A stretch of 64,000 nt of DNA from Mitsuaria sp. PDC51 (lineage in GTDB: Bacteria > Pseudomonadota > Gammaproteobacteria > Burkholderiales > Burkholderiaceae_C), in NCBI RefSeq assembly GCF_900113225.1, contig NZ_FOZE01000002.1, forward strand, positions 558,001 to 622,000, in the 5' to 3' direction. Both the position numbers and the translations under genes were made by a program. The notes beneath the pieces were generated by a model that was given only the letters and a program-made list of their open reading frames with translations, was not told where the DNA came from and ran no database searches. Shown piece after piece: positions 43,411-54,044 of the stretch (the first letter of the stretch is position 1; each line of letters opens with the position of its first letter).

Positions 43411-44121
43411 ATGCTCGACCGTGAAGGCTTCCGGCCCAACGTCGGCATCATCCTGCTCAACCACAAGAACGAGGTGTTCTGGGGCAAGCGCATACGCACC
43501 CATTCTTGGCAGTTCCCCCAAGGGGGCATCAAGCATGGCGAAACGCCCGAGCAGGCGATGTTCAGAGAGCTGCATGAGGAAGTGGGCCTCACCGCAGACC
43601 ACGTGCGCATCATCGCGCGCACCCGCGACTGGCTGCGCTACGAGGTTCCCGATCACTTCATCCGGCGCGACGCGCGCGGCCACTATCGCGGGCAGAAACA
43701 GATCTGGTTCCTGCTCCAGATGACCGGTCGCGACAGCGACATGAATCTGCGCGCGACCGACCACCCCGAGTTCGATGCCTGGCGCTGGAACGAGTACTGG
43801 GTGCCACTGGAAGCGGTGATCGAGTTCAAGCGCGGCGTCTATCAGATGGCGTTGACCGAACTCGCCCGCTTCCTGCCGCGGCTCAACCATCACAATCGCT
43901 ATCTGCGGGCGGGCATGCGGCCGCCACCGCGCGGTGATCGGCATGGCGGGCCCAACGAGCAGGATCATCACCGGCACGACCGCGTCGACCCTCGGCCTCA
44001 CGAGCAGGAAGTCGTCGCTCACGCCGCGGATGGTCATTCCCAGGAAGCCCGCGAGCGTCGCGATGCCGCCTCGCCGGTTGCCGCCCCCCAAACCGGTTCG
44101 GTGGAGCCGGCGAAGGACTGA
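43411..44121 (+). CDS. rppH: RNA pyrophosphohydrolase RppH
   Basis: Seen: 236 residues. The Nudix box spans residues 38-60, with REL-x-EE in [10 protein letters not shown], and the preceding WQFPQGG and the following QKQIWFLL match RppH. It removes pyrophosphate from 5'-triphosphate mRNAs to start decay. The core ends at about 180; a tail of some 55-60 residues rich in His, Asp, Arg and Pro ([18 protein letters not shown]) is longer than the usual 160-residue protein. GAGG precedes the ATG. It is divergent from proS. Confidence 0.93.
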   Translation: MLDREGFRPNVGIILLNHKNEVFWGKRIRTHSWQFPQGGIKHGETPEQAMFRELHEEVGLTADHVRIIARTRDWLRYEVPDHFIRRDARGHYRGQKQIWFLLQMTGRDSDMNLRATDHPEFDAWRWNEYWVPLEAVIEFKRGVYQMALTELARFLPRLNHHNRYLRAGMRPPPRGDRHGGPNEQDHHRHDRVDPRPHEQEVVAHAADGHSQEARERRDAASPVAAPQTGSVEPAKD

Positions 44122-44162
44122 TCGGACCGGCGCCGCCCTGGAGGCGGCGGAGCGGGCAAGAC

Positions 44163-44187
44163 AAAGGCGCCCTCGGGCGCCTTTCTT
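44163..44187. terminator. bidirectional intrinsic terminator between rppH and proB
   Basis: Seen: a perfect 10-bp stem AAAGGCGCCC/GGGCGCCTTT (44163-44172, 44175-44184) with a 2-base loop and T-rich flank, between convergent genes. Confidence 0.9.
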
Positions 44188-44219
44188 CTGGGTCGTGGTT
44201 GGATGCTCGCGCCGATCAA

Positions 44220-45365
44220 TCAGCGCAGCACGAGGTTGTCGCGGTGGATCAGCTCGGGCTCGGCGGCGTAACCCAGCACCCGCTCGATGTCGAAGGACGG
44301 CTTGCGCGCGATCAGCCGCGCCTCGGCGCTGCCGTAGTTGGTCAGGCCGCGCGCCAATTCCTTGCCCGCCAGGTCGATGACCGCGATGACGTCGCCGCGA
44401 TGGAACTCGCCGGACACCTCCTGCACGCCGATCGGCAGCAGGCTCTTGCCTTCGTCGCGCAGCTTGATTGCCGCGCCGGCATCGACGACCACCTTCCCTC
44501 GCAACTGCAGATGGTCGACCATCCACTGCTTGCGCGCCGCCAGCTTGGCGGTCGACGCCATCAGGGCCGTGCCGATCGACTCGCCGTGCGCCAGTCGCAG
44601 CAGCACGTCGGGCTCCCGGCCCCAGGCGATCACGGTGTTGGCGCCGCTGCTCGCCGCCCGCTTGGCCGCCAGGATCTTGGTGATCATCCCGCCCCGCCCG
44701 ATGCTCGATCCCGCGCCGCCGGCCATCTCTTCCAGCTCGGGTCTGCCAGCGGTCGCGCGATCGATGAAGCGCGCGTTCGGGTCCTTGCGCGGGTCGGCGG
44801 AATACAGGCCCTTCTGGTCCGTCAGGATCACCAGGGCGTCCGCCTCGACCAGGTTCGCCACCAGCGCGCCCAGCGTGTCGTTGTCACCGAACTTGATCTC
44901 GTCGTTGACGACCGTATCGTTCTCGTTGATGACCGGCAGCACACGATGCTGCAGCAGCGCCAGCAAGGTCGAGCGCGCGTTCAGGTAGCGCTCGCGATCG
45001 GCCAGGTCGGCATGCGTCAGCAGCACCTGCGCGCTGGTGAGCCCCTGTTCGCGCAGCTTGGTCTCGTACATCTGCGCCAGGCCCATCTGGCCGACGGCGG
45101 CGGCGGCCTGCAACTCGTGCAGCTCCTTCGGCCGGCTGGCCCAGCCCAGGCGCTTCATGCCTTCGGCGATCGCGCCGCTGGAGACCATCACCACCTCGCG
45201 GCCCTCGCGGGCCAGTTCCGCCAATTGGCGGCACCAGTTGCCGATGGCCTCGGCGTCCACGCCTCGCCCCTCGTTGGTCACCAGGCTGGAGCCCACCTTC
45301 ACGACGATCCGTCGCGCGTCCCGCAGGACACCAGTCAATTCGCCGTTCAGGTTGCCGTTGCTCAT
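44220..45365 (-). CDS. proB: glutamate 5-kinase
   Basis: Seen: 381 residues with the amino-acid kinase fold ([58 protein letters not shown]) and a C-terminal PUA domain (about 295-375). It makes glutamyl-5-phosphate in proline synthesis and is feedback-inhibited by proline. It is the last gene of the rplU-rpmA-obgE-proB run on this strand. No Shine-Dalgarno is obvious at the ATG. Confidence 0.97.
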   Translation of the reverse strand: MSNGNLNGELTGVLRDARRIVVKVGSSLVTNEGRGVDAEAIGNWCRQLAELAREGREVVMVSSGAIAEGMKRLGWASRPKELHELQAAAAVGQMGLAQMYETKLREQGLTSAQVLLTHADLADRERYLNARSTLLALLQHRVLPVINENDTVVNDEIKFGDNDTLGALVANLVEADALVILTDQKGLYSADPRKDPNARFIDRATAGRPELEEMAGGAGSSIGRGGMITKILAAKRAASSGANTVIAWGREPDVLLRLAHGESIGTALMASTAKLAARKQWMVDHLQLRGKVVVDAGAAIKLRDEGKSLLPIGVQEVSGEFHRGDVIAVIDLAGKELARGLTNYGSAEARLIARKPSFDIERVLGYAAEPELIHRDNLVLR

Positions 45366-45428
45366 GCGATGGGAGGATGAGGGAGTCGTGGACCGAAGCC
45401 GGAAGTCAGGGCGATGCCGGAGACGCGT

Positions 45429-46682
<1,254 letters not shown>

Positions 46683-46810
46683 TCAGTCCCGGAGCGGGGC
46701 TATCGTAATTCAGGCCCCCGCGCTCCCGCGCGAGGACATGCTTTGAATCGGAGCGAGTCAGGTTTCGCCGGAACTCGCGGTCGGCGCGGGAACCCTAAGT
46801 CACGGGCCCC

Positions 46811-46842
46811 GAAAAAACAAAGCCCCGGACGAAGCCGGGGCT
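46811..46842 (-). terminator. intrinsic terminator after rpmA
   Basis: Seen on the minus strand: the stem AGCCCCGG/CCGGGGCT (46842-46835, 46828-46821) followed by TTGTTTTTTC. It ends the rplU-rpmA transcript, so obgE-proB needs its own promoter or read-through. Confidence 0.88.
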
Positions 46843-46903
46843 CTGGGTCCGCCGGAAGCGGAAGACCAGGTCTTCCGCCCGCGGCGTCAGGACATCAACG
46901 CGC

Positions 46904-47161
46904 TCAGGCCGCCGTGACGACGACGGTGGAGCGGCTGTTTTCGCCCTTGACGGTGAAGGACACCGTGCCGTCGATCAGCGCGAACAGCGTGTGGTCCTTG
47001 CCCATGCCCACGTTGGTGCCGGCGTGGAACTTCGTGCCGCGCTGGCGGACGATGATCGAGCCTGCCGAGACGGTCTGGCCGCCGTACACCTTGACGCCAA
47101 GCATCTTCGGCTTCGAGTCGCGGCCGTTTCGTGTCGAGCCGCCGCCCTTTTTCTGTGCCAT
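46904..47161 (-). CDS. rpmA: 50S ribosomal protein L27
   Basis: Seen: 85 residues starting [19 protein letters not shown], with the KVYGGQ strand and the basic N-terminus that reaches the peptidyl-transferase centre. There is no Firmicute-type N-terminal cleavage extension. AAGGAG precedes the ATG. It lies 37 bases after rplU. Confidence 0.98.
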   Translation of the reverse strand: MAQKKGGGSTRNGRDSKPKMLGVKVYGGQTVSAGSIIVRQRGTKFHAGTNVGMGKDHTLFALIDGTVSFTVKGENSRSTVVVTAA

Positions 47162-47198
47162 GGATTACTCCTTGATCAGATTGCGAGTGAGTCGAGGA

Positions 47199-47510
47199 TC
47201 AGCCGTTGACCGCGCTGATTTCCAGCTCGGTGAACGTCTGGCGATGGCCTTGGCTCTTCTTGTAGTGCTTGCGACGACGCAGCTTGAAGATGCGCACCTT
47301 GTCGTGCTTGCCATGAGCCACCACGGTGGCCTTGACGCTGGCGCCAGCAACCAAGGGAGTCCCGATCTTGAGGTCCGCGCCGTTTCCGACGGCCAGCACC
47401 TGGTCAATCACGATCTCTTGGCCAACTTCCGCAGCAATCTGTTCTACCTTGATCTTTTCGCCAGCAGCAACCTTGTATTGCTTGCCACCGGTTTTTATGA
47501 CCGCGTACAT
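47199..47510 (-). CDS. rplU: 50S ribosomal protein L21
   Basis: Seen: 103 residues starting [14 protein letters not shown], the family start, and ending [18 protein letters not shown]. It is the first gene of the rplU-rpmA unit. An AAAGGG Shine-Dalgarno precedes the ATG. It is preceded by a leader of about 90 bases with an attenuator-like hairpin, and is divergent from ispB. Confidence 0.98.
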   Translation of the reverse strand: MYAVIKTGGKQYKVAAGEKIKVEQIAAEVGQEIVIDQVLAVGNGADLKIGTPLVAGASVKATVVAHGKHDKVRIFKLRRRKHYKKSQGHRQTFTELEISAVNG

Positions 47511-47570
47511 ATCAGCCCTTTCACATGCGAGCGATCCACGAAGCGCCATGAGGCACCCTGCCGACCGCCC

Positions 47571-47597
47571 AAGAAAAAACACCGCATGGAGATGCGG
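47571..47597 (-). terminator. terminator-like hairpin in the rplU leader
   Basis: Seen on the minus strand: CCGCAT-CTCC-ATGCGG (47597-47582) followed by TG and TTTTTTCTT. It sits at the very 5' end of the predicted transcript, some 60 bases before rplU, so read-through or antitermination may control L21-L27 synthesis. The stem has only 6 bp, so termination may be partial. Confidence 0.5.
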
Positions 47598-47605
47598 AGC
47601 CCGAG

Positions 47606-47635
47606 AATGTAGCACAGGCACCCCTGTTGATGCAA
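47606..47635 (-). promoter_or_regulatory. rplU-rpmA promoter
   Basis: Seen on the minus strand: TTGCAT (47635-47630) and TACATT (47611-47606) with an 18-base spacer. The start would fall near 47599, immediately before the hairpin. The remaining 47511-47819 intergenic stretch shows no further gene. Confidence 0.65.
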
Positions 47636-47785
47636 ACCCTGAGACGCGCCCAAGCCCGCAGCCATCGGGCTTCGCGGCCGGCGGAGCGTCCGGATGCGCA
47701 CTCCGCCACGGGTCGTCACGGCGCTGCCCAGCCGCGCGGGTGCGCAAGAGCGCGTGGCTCGGCCAGCGCCTCGCGCGGGCCTTCC

Positions 47786-47791
47786 TATAAT
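47786..47791 (+). promoter_or_regulatory. -10 element of ispB
   Basis: Seen: a perfect TATAAT 28 bases before the GTG start; the leader would be about 20 bases. The -35 position has no clear hexamer. Confidence 0.6.
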
Positions 47792-47819
47792 CCGCGCTTC
47801 CCCTCACCGTGAGTCCAGA

Positions 47820-48806
47820 GTGCAACCCATTGCCTCTACCCCTGTTGCCGAGGTCCTCGAGGCGCTGAATGCGCAGATGAACGAAGTCGATGCCGTGATC
47901 GCGCAGCGGCTTCGATCGGACGTCGCGCTGATCAACCAGATTTCCGCGTACATCATTCACGCTGGCGGCAAGCGGATGCGGCCCAAGCTGGTGCTGATGT
48001 TCGCCAACGCGCTGGGCGCCGACTCCCCCGCCAGCCGCGAGCTCGCGGCGGTCGTCGAATTCATCCACACCGCGACCCTGCTTCACGACGATGTCGTCGA
48101 CGAGTCCGCGCTGCGCCGCGGCAAGCAGACGGCCAACGCGCTGTTCGGCAACGCGGCCAGCGTGCTGGTGGGCGACTTCCTGTATTCGCGCGCCTTCCAG
48201 ATGATGGTGTCGGTGAATCGCATGCGCGTGCTCGAGGTGCTGGCCGATGCGACCAACGTCATCGCCGAAGGCGAAGTCCTGCAGCTCATGAACATGCATG
48301 ACCCGGACGTTGCGGTCGACAGCTATCTGCGCGTCATCCGCTACAAGACGGCCAAGCTGTTCGAGGCCAGCGCGCGCCTGGGCGCGGTGCTCGCCGATGC
48401 GCCCCCCACCCTGGAGGAAGCCTGCGCCGGATACGGCCGCTCGCTGGGCACCGCCTTCCAGCTGATCGACGATGCGCTGGACTATGAGGGCACCAGCGAT
48501 TCACTGGGCAAGAACGTCGGGGACGACCTGCGCGAAGGCAAGCCCACGCTGCCACTGCTGATCGCCATGGAACGCGGGACCGACGACGACCGCGCCCTGA
48601 TCCGCCACGCGATCGAGCATGGCGAGGTGGAACGGCTGCAGGACATCGTCGCGATCGTGCGCCGCACCGGCGCACTGGAGGCGACCCGCGAGGCCGCCCG
48701 CGCGGAAGTCGCACAGGCGCGACAACATTTGTCGGCGCTCCCCCTTTCCAAGTGGAAAGAAAGCCTGCTAGAATTTGCGGCTCAGTCGGTAGAGAGAAGT
48801 TCTTGA
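47820..48806 (+). CDS. ispB: octaprenyl diphosphate synthase
   Basis: Seen: 328 residues from a GTG at 47820 (no ATG fits the family start). The two Asp-rich motifs are HDDVVDES (first, with DDxxD) and IDDALDYEG (second), and [12 protein letters not shown] and [13 protein letters not shown] are the other conserved blocks. It elongates farnesyl diphosphate to the C40 side chain of ubiquinone. It is followed 26 bases later by tRNA-Pro, a linkage seen in other Burkholderiales. Confidence 0.95.
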   Translation: MQPIASTPVAEVLEALNAQMNEVDAVIAQRLRSDVALINQISAYIIHAGGKRMRPKLVLMFANALGADSPASRELAAVVEFIHTATLLHDDVVDESALRRGKQTANALFGNAASVLVGDFLYSRAFQMMVSVNRMRVLEVLADATNVIAEGEVLQLMNMHDPDVAVDSYLRVIRYKTAKLFEASARLGAVLADAPPTLEEACAGYGRSLGTAFQLIDDALDYEGTSDSLGKNVGDDLREGKPTLPLLIAMERGTDDDRALIRHAIEHGEVERLQDIVAIVRRTGALEATREAARAEVAQARQHLSALPLSKWKESLLEFAAQSVERSS

Positions 48807-48832
48807 ACAAACTCTCGATCGAATGACCAAAA

Positions 48833-48909
48833 CGGGGTGTAGCTTAGCCTGGTAGAGCGCTACGTTCGGGACGTAGAGGCCGGAGGTTCGAATCCTCTCA
48901 CCCCGACCA
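48833..48909 (+). tRNA. tRNA-Pro (CGG)
   Basis: Seen: 77 bases with acceptor CGGGGTG/CACCCCG, the first pair C-G typical of proline tRNA, discriminator A, encoded CCA, anticodon loop TTCGGGA (anticodon CGG) and T-loop TTCGAAT. A TAGAAT hexamer at 48769-48774, inside the 3' end of ispB, could be its promoter. Confidence 0.95.
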
Positions 48910-48915
48910 GGATTC

Positions 48916-48952
48916 AAAAAGGCCCAAGTGGATCGACCACTTGGGCTTTTTC
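48916..48952 (+). terminator. intrinsic terminator after tRNA-Pro
   Basis: Seen: stem GCCCAAGTGG/CCACTTGGGC (48922-48931, 48937-48946) with a 5-base loop and a T-run (48947-48951). Confidence 0.92.
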
Positions 48953-49185
48953 CTTTTCGGCGCTCCGCGTCGACGCATTCAGCACCTTGCGCCGCCACCC
49001 TCGCACCGGGTTCCGCGGCAGATCCCAGGCCCCTGCTACCGAAGACAGCACCAACATCGCACCGTTGGGAATCGGACAGGACATGCCCCCGTCCGCTCCC
49101 TACATTCACCCTGCGGCAACGGCCTGCGACGGGCGCATATCCAGGGTCAGCCGGCAGCGCCGTCCGCACTGCCAAGGATCTGATC

Positions 49186-52011
49186 ATGCAAGGCTCCCGC
49201 CCCTCCTTCTCGTTGCCCGGCCCCGATGCCGGCACTCCCTCCCGCATGCTTGTCGCAGCGCTGATCGCCACGGCATTCACCCCCCACGAGGCCTTCGCGG
49301 CATGCACCGGCACGGCCGGCGCCTGGCTGCAAGCGAGCGACGGCACAACTTGCACCGCCAGCGGCAGCTACTCGAGCACCGGCGCCGCTTCCGGCATGGG
49401 CGCCCTGTCCTCGGTTGGCGGCGGCGTGATCAATGCCGCGACCGCCACCACCGTGACCCTGTCGAGCAACGGCCGTTCCGGCGCCTACGCGACCGGCGCC
49501 GGCTCGCAGGTCAACTTGCGGGGAGGCGCCACCATCAGCCGCGCCCCCACCGGCAGCGGCAATCAGGGTCTCGTCGCTGATGGCGGCGCGACCCTCACGG
49601 TCGACGGGCCGTTGACGATCACGCTGCCCAACGGTTCGGGCAACCACGGCGTCCTGGTCCAGGACGCCGGCAGCACGATCACGCTCAATGGCACGACCCA
49701 GATCACCATGGGTCGCGGCAGCGCCTACTCGCCGGGCCTGCGCGCCATTGGCGGGACATTGATCGTCAACGGCGATGTGACCGTCAGCACCGCGGGCGAT
49801 TCGAGATCCGACGCCGTTGTCGCCGACACCGGCGGAACCGTCACGCTGAACGGCGCAGCGAACCTCAGCACCAGTGGCCTCCAGGCCTCGGGCCTGAAAG
49901 TGAAGACGGCGGGAACCATCACCTACAACGGCCCGACCACGATCACCGTCAGCAGCCTCAATGGATCCGGCATCCGGACGGTGACCGCGGGCATCGTGAA
50001 TGCCGGCGCTTCCTCGACCACCACGATCGATGTCAGCGGCGTCAATGGGCAAGGCGTCTCGGCAAGAGACATCGGGTCGCAGGTGAACCTGGCCGGCGCG
50101 GTGACGATCAATGTCACCGGCGTCACGCGGGCAGATGTTCCGGCCGGCAACCCGGAGTCCTACGCGGCCGGTCTGCTGGCCGACCTGGGCGGCGCCATCA
50201 ACGCGACGGGAGCGCTGCATGTCGCCACGAACGACGCCACCAGCTTCGGCGCGCTGCTCGTCGCCGACAACGCCGCGATCGCAGCCACCGGCGGTGGCAC
50301 GATCAGCGCGGCGGGCACCGCCATCGGTTTCGCGCCGGGCGCTTCCCAGCAGGCCCGCTTCGACCGCTTCGTCATTACCAACGCGTCGGGCGACCTCGTT
50401 CGCGCCGAGGGCGCCGCCGGCGGCGCGCTGACCCTGAACGACAGCACGGCCACCGCCATCGCGGGAAGCAACGTGATCAGCGCCGTCAACGGCAGCACGT
50501 TCACCGCAACGGCAAGTCGCAGCACCTTGAACGGCAACCTCGCCGCCGATGCCTCCAGTGTCCTGAACGCCCGCCTGCTCGAGTCGTCGCGTCTCGCCGG
50601 CAGCATCGCGGGAGCCCATCTCGTCGTCGACGGCACCAGCCAGTGGACGATGACCGCCAACTCCACGTTGAGCGGACTCGATCTCGCCGGCCACATCGCC
50701 ACCCCCGGCCCCGGGCAGGTCTTCACCCCCCGCACCCTGACCGTCGCGGGCAACTGGGCCGGCCAGGGCGGCACGGTGCAGTTGCACACCGCGCTGGGCA
50801 GCTCTGACTCGCAGACCGACCGCATCGTGGTCGATGGCGGCACGGTGAGCGGCAGCACCACGCTGCGGATCACCAACGTCGGCGGCCTGGGCGCCCCGAC
50901 CACCGGAGACGGCATCCGGATCGTCGAGGCGATCAACGGGGCCACGACGACGGCCCAGACCAGCAAGGACGCCTTCACGCTGGACGGCGGTCATGTGGAC
51001 GCCGGCGCGTACAGGTACAGGCTCCGGGCGGCCGATGCGACTGGCGCCGGCGAAGACTGGTATCTGCGCTCGACCTACCGGACCGATGCGGCGCTCTTTG
51101 CCGCATTGCCGGCGCAACTGCGCCAGGCGGACCTGGCCATGCTGGGCAACCTGCACCGGCGCATGGGCGACGACACCGGCGACGCCGGTCGTCGCGCCTG
51201 GGCTCGCGCCGTCTACAGCGACCTCGACATCCGCCAGGCCGGCGACATCGCCCCGCGGAGTCAGGGACACGTCTCCGGCCTGCAGGCCGGCACTGACCTG
51301 CTGGTGAACGGCGCCTGGCGCGCGGGCGTCTTCCTCGGCCTGATGGACGGTCGGACCGACGTGGACGGCCAACTCGGGGGCAGCCAGGAGCGGGCCGGCA
51401 GCACCGGCCTGCAGTCGCGCCATCTCGGTGGCTACGCGACCTGGAGCGGTCCGAATGGCTTCTATGCCGATGGCGTGCTCCAGTTCGGCCGCCATCGCTA
51501 CAGCATGCGTCCGGAGGACGACACCAACTCGACCGCCCGCGCCCGTGGCGTCACGGTCTCCCTCGAAGCCGGCAAGTCGCAACCCGTCGCTGCCGGATGG
51601 AGCCTCGAGCCCCAAGCGCAGGTGATCTATCAGGCGAGCCGCTTCGACGACGCACAAATCAGCGGCGCCACCGTGCAGCAACAACCGCAGGGCCGATGGA
51701 CGGGCCGGCTGGGCCTGCGCCTCAAGGGCGACGTCGCCACCGGCGCCGGCCGCCTGCAACCCTACGCGCGCCTCAACCTGTACCGCACGAGCGGCGGACA
51801 CGACCTCACGCGGTTCGTCGGACCGGCATGGACGACTGACCTCGCCACCGGCACCAGCGCCAGCGCTGCAGAGCTCGCGGCCGGCTTCACGCTGACCCTT
51901 TCGCCGACGGCCAGCGCCTACGGCGAAATGGGCCACGTGGCGGCGATCGGCGGCGAGTCGCGTTTCAGCTCGTCGCTGCAGGGCAGCGTGGGGCTGAAAC
52001 TCCGCTGGTAG
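49186..52011 (+). CDS. autotransporter (type Va secretion) with pertactin-like passenger
   Basis: Seen: 941 residues. The signal peptide ends HEAFA (residue 38). The passenger (about 39-640) is Gly/Ala/Thr/Ser-rich with repeating beta-helix rungs such as GAGSQVNLRGGATI, GSTITLNGTTQIT and GGTVTLNGAAN, and two Cys near the N-terminus. The autotransporter barrel (about 660-941) starts RRAWARAVYSDLD and ends GSVGLKLRW, with the expected terminal aromatic residue. AAGGAT precedes the ATG. Known: the barrel lets the passenger cross the outer membrane; adhesin or enzyme roles vary. No catalytic motif is visible in the passenger. It sits between tRNA-Pro and pilB, where related genomes may have no gene. 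Confidence 0.9.
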   Translation: MQGSRPSFSLPGPDAGTPSRMLVAALIATAFTPHEAFAACTGTAGAWLQASDGTTCTASGSYSSTGAASGMGALSSVGGGVINAATATTVTLSSNGRSGAYATGAGSQVNLRGGATISRAPTGSGNQGLVADGGATLTVDGPLTITLPNGSGNHGVLVQDAGSTITLNGTTQITMGRGSAYSPGLRAIGGTLIVNGDVTVSTAGDSRSDAVVADTGGTVTLNGAANLSTSGLQASGLKVKTAGTITYNGPTTITVSSLNGSGIRTVTAGIVNAGASSTTTIDVSGVNGQGVSARDIGSQVNLAGAVTINVTGVTRADVPAGNPESYAAGLLADLGGAINATGALHVATNDATSFGALLVADNAAIAATGGGTISAAGTAIGFAPGASQQARFDRFVITNASGDLVRAEGAAGGALTLNDSTATAIAGSNVISAVNGSTFTATASRSTLNGNLAADASSVLNARLLESSRLAGSIAGAHLVVDGTSQWTMTANSTLSGLDLAGHIATPGPGQVFTPRTLTVAGNWAGQGGTVQLHTALGSSDSQTDRIVVDGGTVSGSTTLRITNVGGLGAPTTGDGIRIVEAINGATTTAQTSKDAFTLDGGHVDAGAYRYRLRAADATGAGEDWYLRSTYRTDAALFAALPAQLRQADLAMLGNLHRRMGDDTGDAGRRAWARAVYSDLDIRQAGDIAPRSQGHVSGLQAGTDLLVNGAWRAGVFLGLMDGRTDVDGQLGGSQERAGSTGLQSRHLGGYATWSGPNGFYADGVLQFGRHRYSMRPEDDTNSTARARGVTVSLEAGKSQPVAAGWSLEPQAQVIYQASRFDDAQISGATVQQQPQGRWTGRLGLRLKGDVATGAGRLQPYARLNLYRTSGGHDLTRFVGPAWTTDLATGTSASAAELAAGFTLTLSPTASAYGEMGHVAAIGGESRFSSSLQGSVGLKLRW

Positions 52012-52185
52012 CCTTCCCGCCTTCGCACATTTCCCGCTCAATTTCCAGTGCCCAACGCCGAAATTGCACGGAGCGTCTGACTTCAGTGAATGCCCGGGGC
52101 ATCCCCGGCGTCACCCCTTCGTTCAAGGGGGTAAAGTGAGAGGTCGTTCCGGCGCCAGCGCCGGGCATCAGGCAAGACCCAACCG

Positions 52186-53919
52186 ATGGCGATATCCGTG
52201 GACACCACATTGGCCGAACCCCCTCAGTCCGCCCTGTCCGGCGTTGCCCGCGTGCTGGTGCATGCCGGCAAGCTCAAGCCGCAGGCCGCCGAGGACCTGG
52301 TCAAGCTGGCGCGGGAGAAGAAGACCAGCTTCGTCAACGCGGTCATGGCATCGGGGACCGTGTCGCCCTCGGACCTGGCCCATACGCTCTCGCACGCGCT
52401 GGCGCTGCCGCTGCTGGACCTGAACGCGGTCGACGCGCACAAGCTCCCGCAGAACATCATCGACGCCAAGCTGGCCACCCAGTACCAGGTCGTCGTGCTG
52501 GCACGGCGGGGCAACCGGCTCTTCATCGGCGGCGCCGATCCGACGGAGCAGGAGGCGGTCGAACGCATCAAGTTCGCGACCCAGCTGACCCCCGAATGGA
52601 TCATCGTCGAGCACGACAAGCTCGCGAAGCTGCTGGGCATCACGGCCGCGTCGACGGCCGAGGCGCTGGAGGCGATCTCCGGCGAGGACTTCGACTTCGA
52701 CATCGCCGAGGAAGACGCCCCGCCGCCGGAAGAGTCGCAGGACATCACCGACGTGGAGGACGCGCCGGTCGTGCGCTTCCTGCAGAAGATGCTGGTCGAC
52801 GCCATCAACATGCGGGCATCGGACCTCCACTTCGAGCCGTTCGAGTACCACTACCGCGTGCGCTTCCGCGTCGACGGCGAACTGCGCGAGATCACCCAGC
52901 CGCCGATCGCGATCAAGGACAAGCTGTCCTCGCGCATCAAGGTCATCTCGCGGCTGGACATCTCCGAACGCCGTGTCCCGCAGGACGGCCGGATGAAGCT
53001 GAAGTTCGGCTCCAAGGCCATCGACTTCCGGGTCTCGACGCTGCCGACGCTGTTCGGTGAAAAGATCGTGATCCGGATCCTGGACCCGTCGTCGGCGAAG
53101 CTGGGCATCGAGGCGCTGGGCTACGAGAAGATCGAGAAGGAGCGGTTGCTGCAGTGCATCCACCGCCCCTACGGGATGATCCTGGTCACCGGGCCGACCG
53201 GCTCCGGCAAGACGGTGTCGCTGTACACCTGCCTGAACATCCTGAACCAGCCCGGCACCAACATCTCGACCGTCGAGGACCCGGCGGAAATCAACCTGCC
53301 CGGCATCAACCAGGTCAACGTCAACGACAAGGCGGGACTGACCTTCTCCGCGGCGCTCAAGGCCTTCCTGCGCCAGGATCCCGACATCATCATGGTCGGT
53401 GAGATCCGCGACCTGGAAACGGCCGACATCGCCATCAAGGCGGCGCAGACCGGCCACATGGTGATGTCGACGCTGCACACGAACGACGCGCCCACCACCC
53501 TCACGCGTCTGCTGAACATGGGCGTGGCCCCGTTCAACATCGCCTCTAGCGTCCTGCTGATCACCGCCCAGCGCCTGGCCCGGCGGCTGTGCGAAAACTG
53601 CAAGGCGCCGGCCGAGTACCCCCGCGAGGCGCTGGTCCGCGCCGGGTTCGCCGAAGAGGAACTCGACGGCAGCTGGAAGCCCTATCGCGCCGTTGGCTGC
53701 TCGAATTGCAACAATGGTTATCGAGGCCGTGTCGGTCTTTACCAAGTGATGCCCATCAGCGAGGCGATTCAGCGGATCATCCTGTCCGAGGGAACGGCCA
53801 TGGACATCGCCGAGCAGGCCCGCGCGGATGGCGTGCGGGACTTGCGGCAGTCCGGGCTGGTCAAGGTCCGGGCGGGCGTCACGACACTGGAAGAGGTGCT
53901 GGCGGCCACCAACGAATGA
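52186..53919 (+). CDS. pilB: type IV pilus assembly ATPase PilB
   Basis: Seen: 577 residues. An N-terminal MshEN domain (about 10-140) precedes the secretion ATPase core with Walker A GPTGSGKTVSLYT, the Asp box EDPAEINLPGINQV, Walker B DPDIIMVGEIRD and His box. The zinc-binding Cys pairs are CENCKAPAEY and CSNCNNGY. It powers pilus extension. It begins the pilBCD run. No clear Shine-Dalgarno is visible at the ATG. Confidence 0.97.
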   Translation: MAISVDTTLAEPPQSALSGVARVLVHAGKLKPQAAEDLVKLAREKKTSFVNAVMASGTVSPSDLAHTLSHALALPLLDLNAVDAHKLPQNIIDAKLATQYQVVVLARRGNRLFIGGADPTEQEAVERIKFATQLTPEWIIVEHDKLAKLLGITAASTAEALEAISGEDFDFDIAEEDAPPPEESQDITDVEDAPVVRFLQKMLVDAINMRASDLHFEPFEYHYRVRFRVDGELREITQPPIAIKDKLSSRIKVISRLDISERRVPQDGRMKLKFGSKAIDFRVSTLPTLFGEKIVIRILDPSSAKLGIEALGYEKIEKERLLQCIHRPYGMILVTGPTGSGKTVSLYTCLNILNQPGTNISTVEDPAEINLPGINQVNVNDKAGLTFSAALKAFLRQDPDIIMVGEIRDLETADIAIKAAQTGHMVMSTLHTNDAPTTLTRLLNMGVAPFNIASSVLLITAQRLARRLCENCKAPAEYPREALVRAGFAEEELDGSWKPYRAVGCSNCNNGYRGRVGLYQVMPISEAIQRIILSEGTAMDIAEQARADGVRDLRQSGLVKVRAGVTTLEEVLAATNE

Positions 53920-54044
53920 CACCGGCGACCTGACGCGGCGTCCTCGGACGCCGCGTTCGCGCGTCTGGCGTCTGGCCACCGGGACCGTTCGAACGAATCA
54001 AAGATTGGGAGCGCCAGTCCCCTGGCGCGACGGCAGGAGGTGAT

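Noticed and set aside
48890-52185. Direct repeat of the tRNA-Pro 3' end as an attachment site for the autotransporter region.
   Set aside because: No second copy of the T-arm and acceptor sequence was seen downstream of the autotransporter, and there is no integrase gene.
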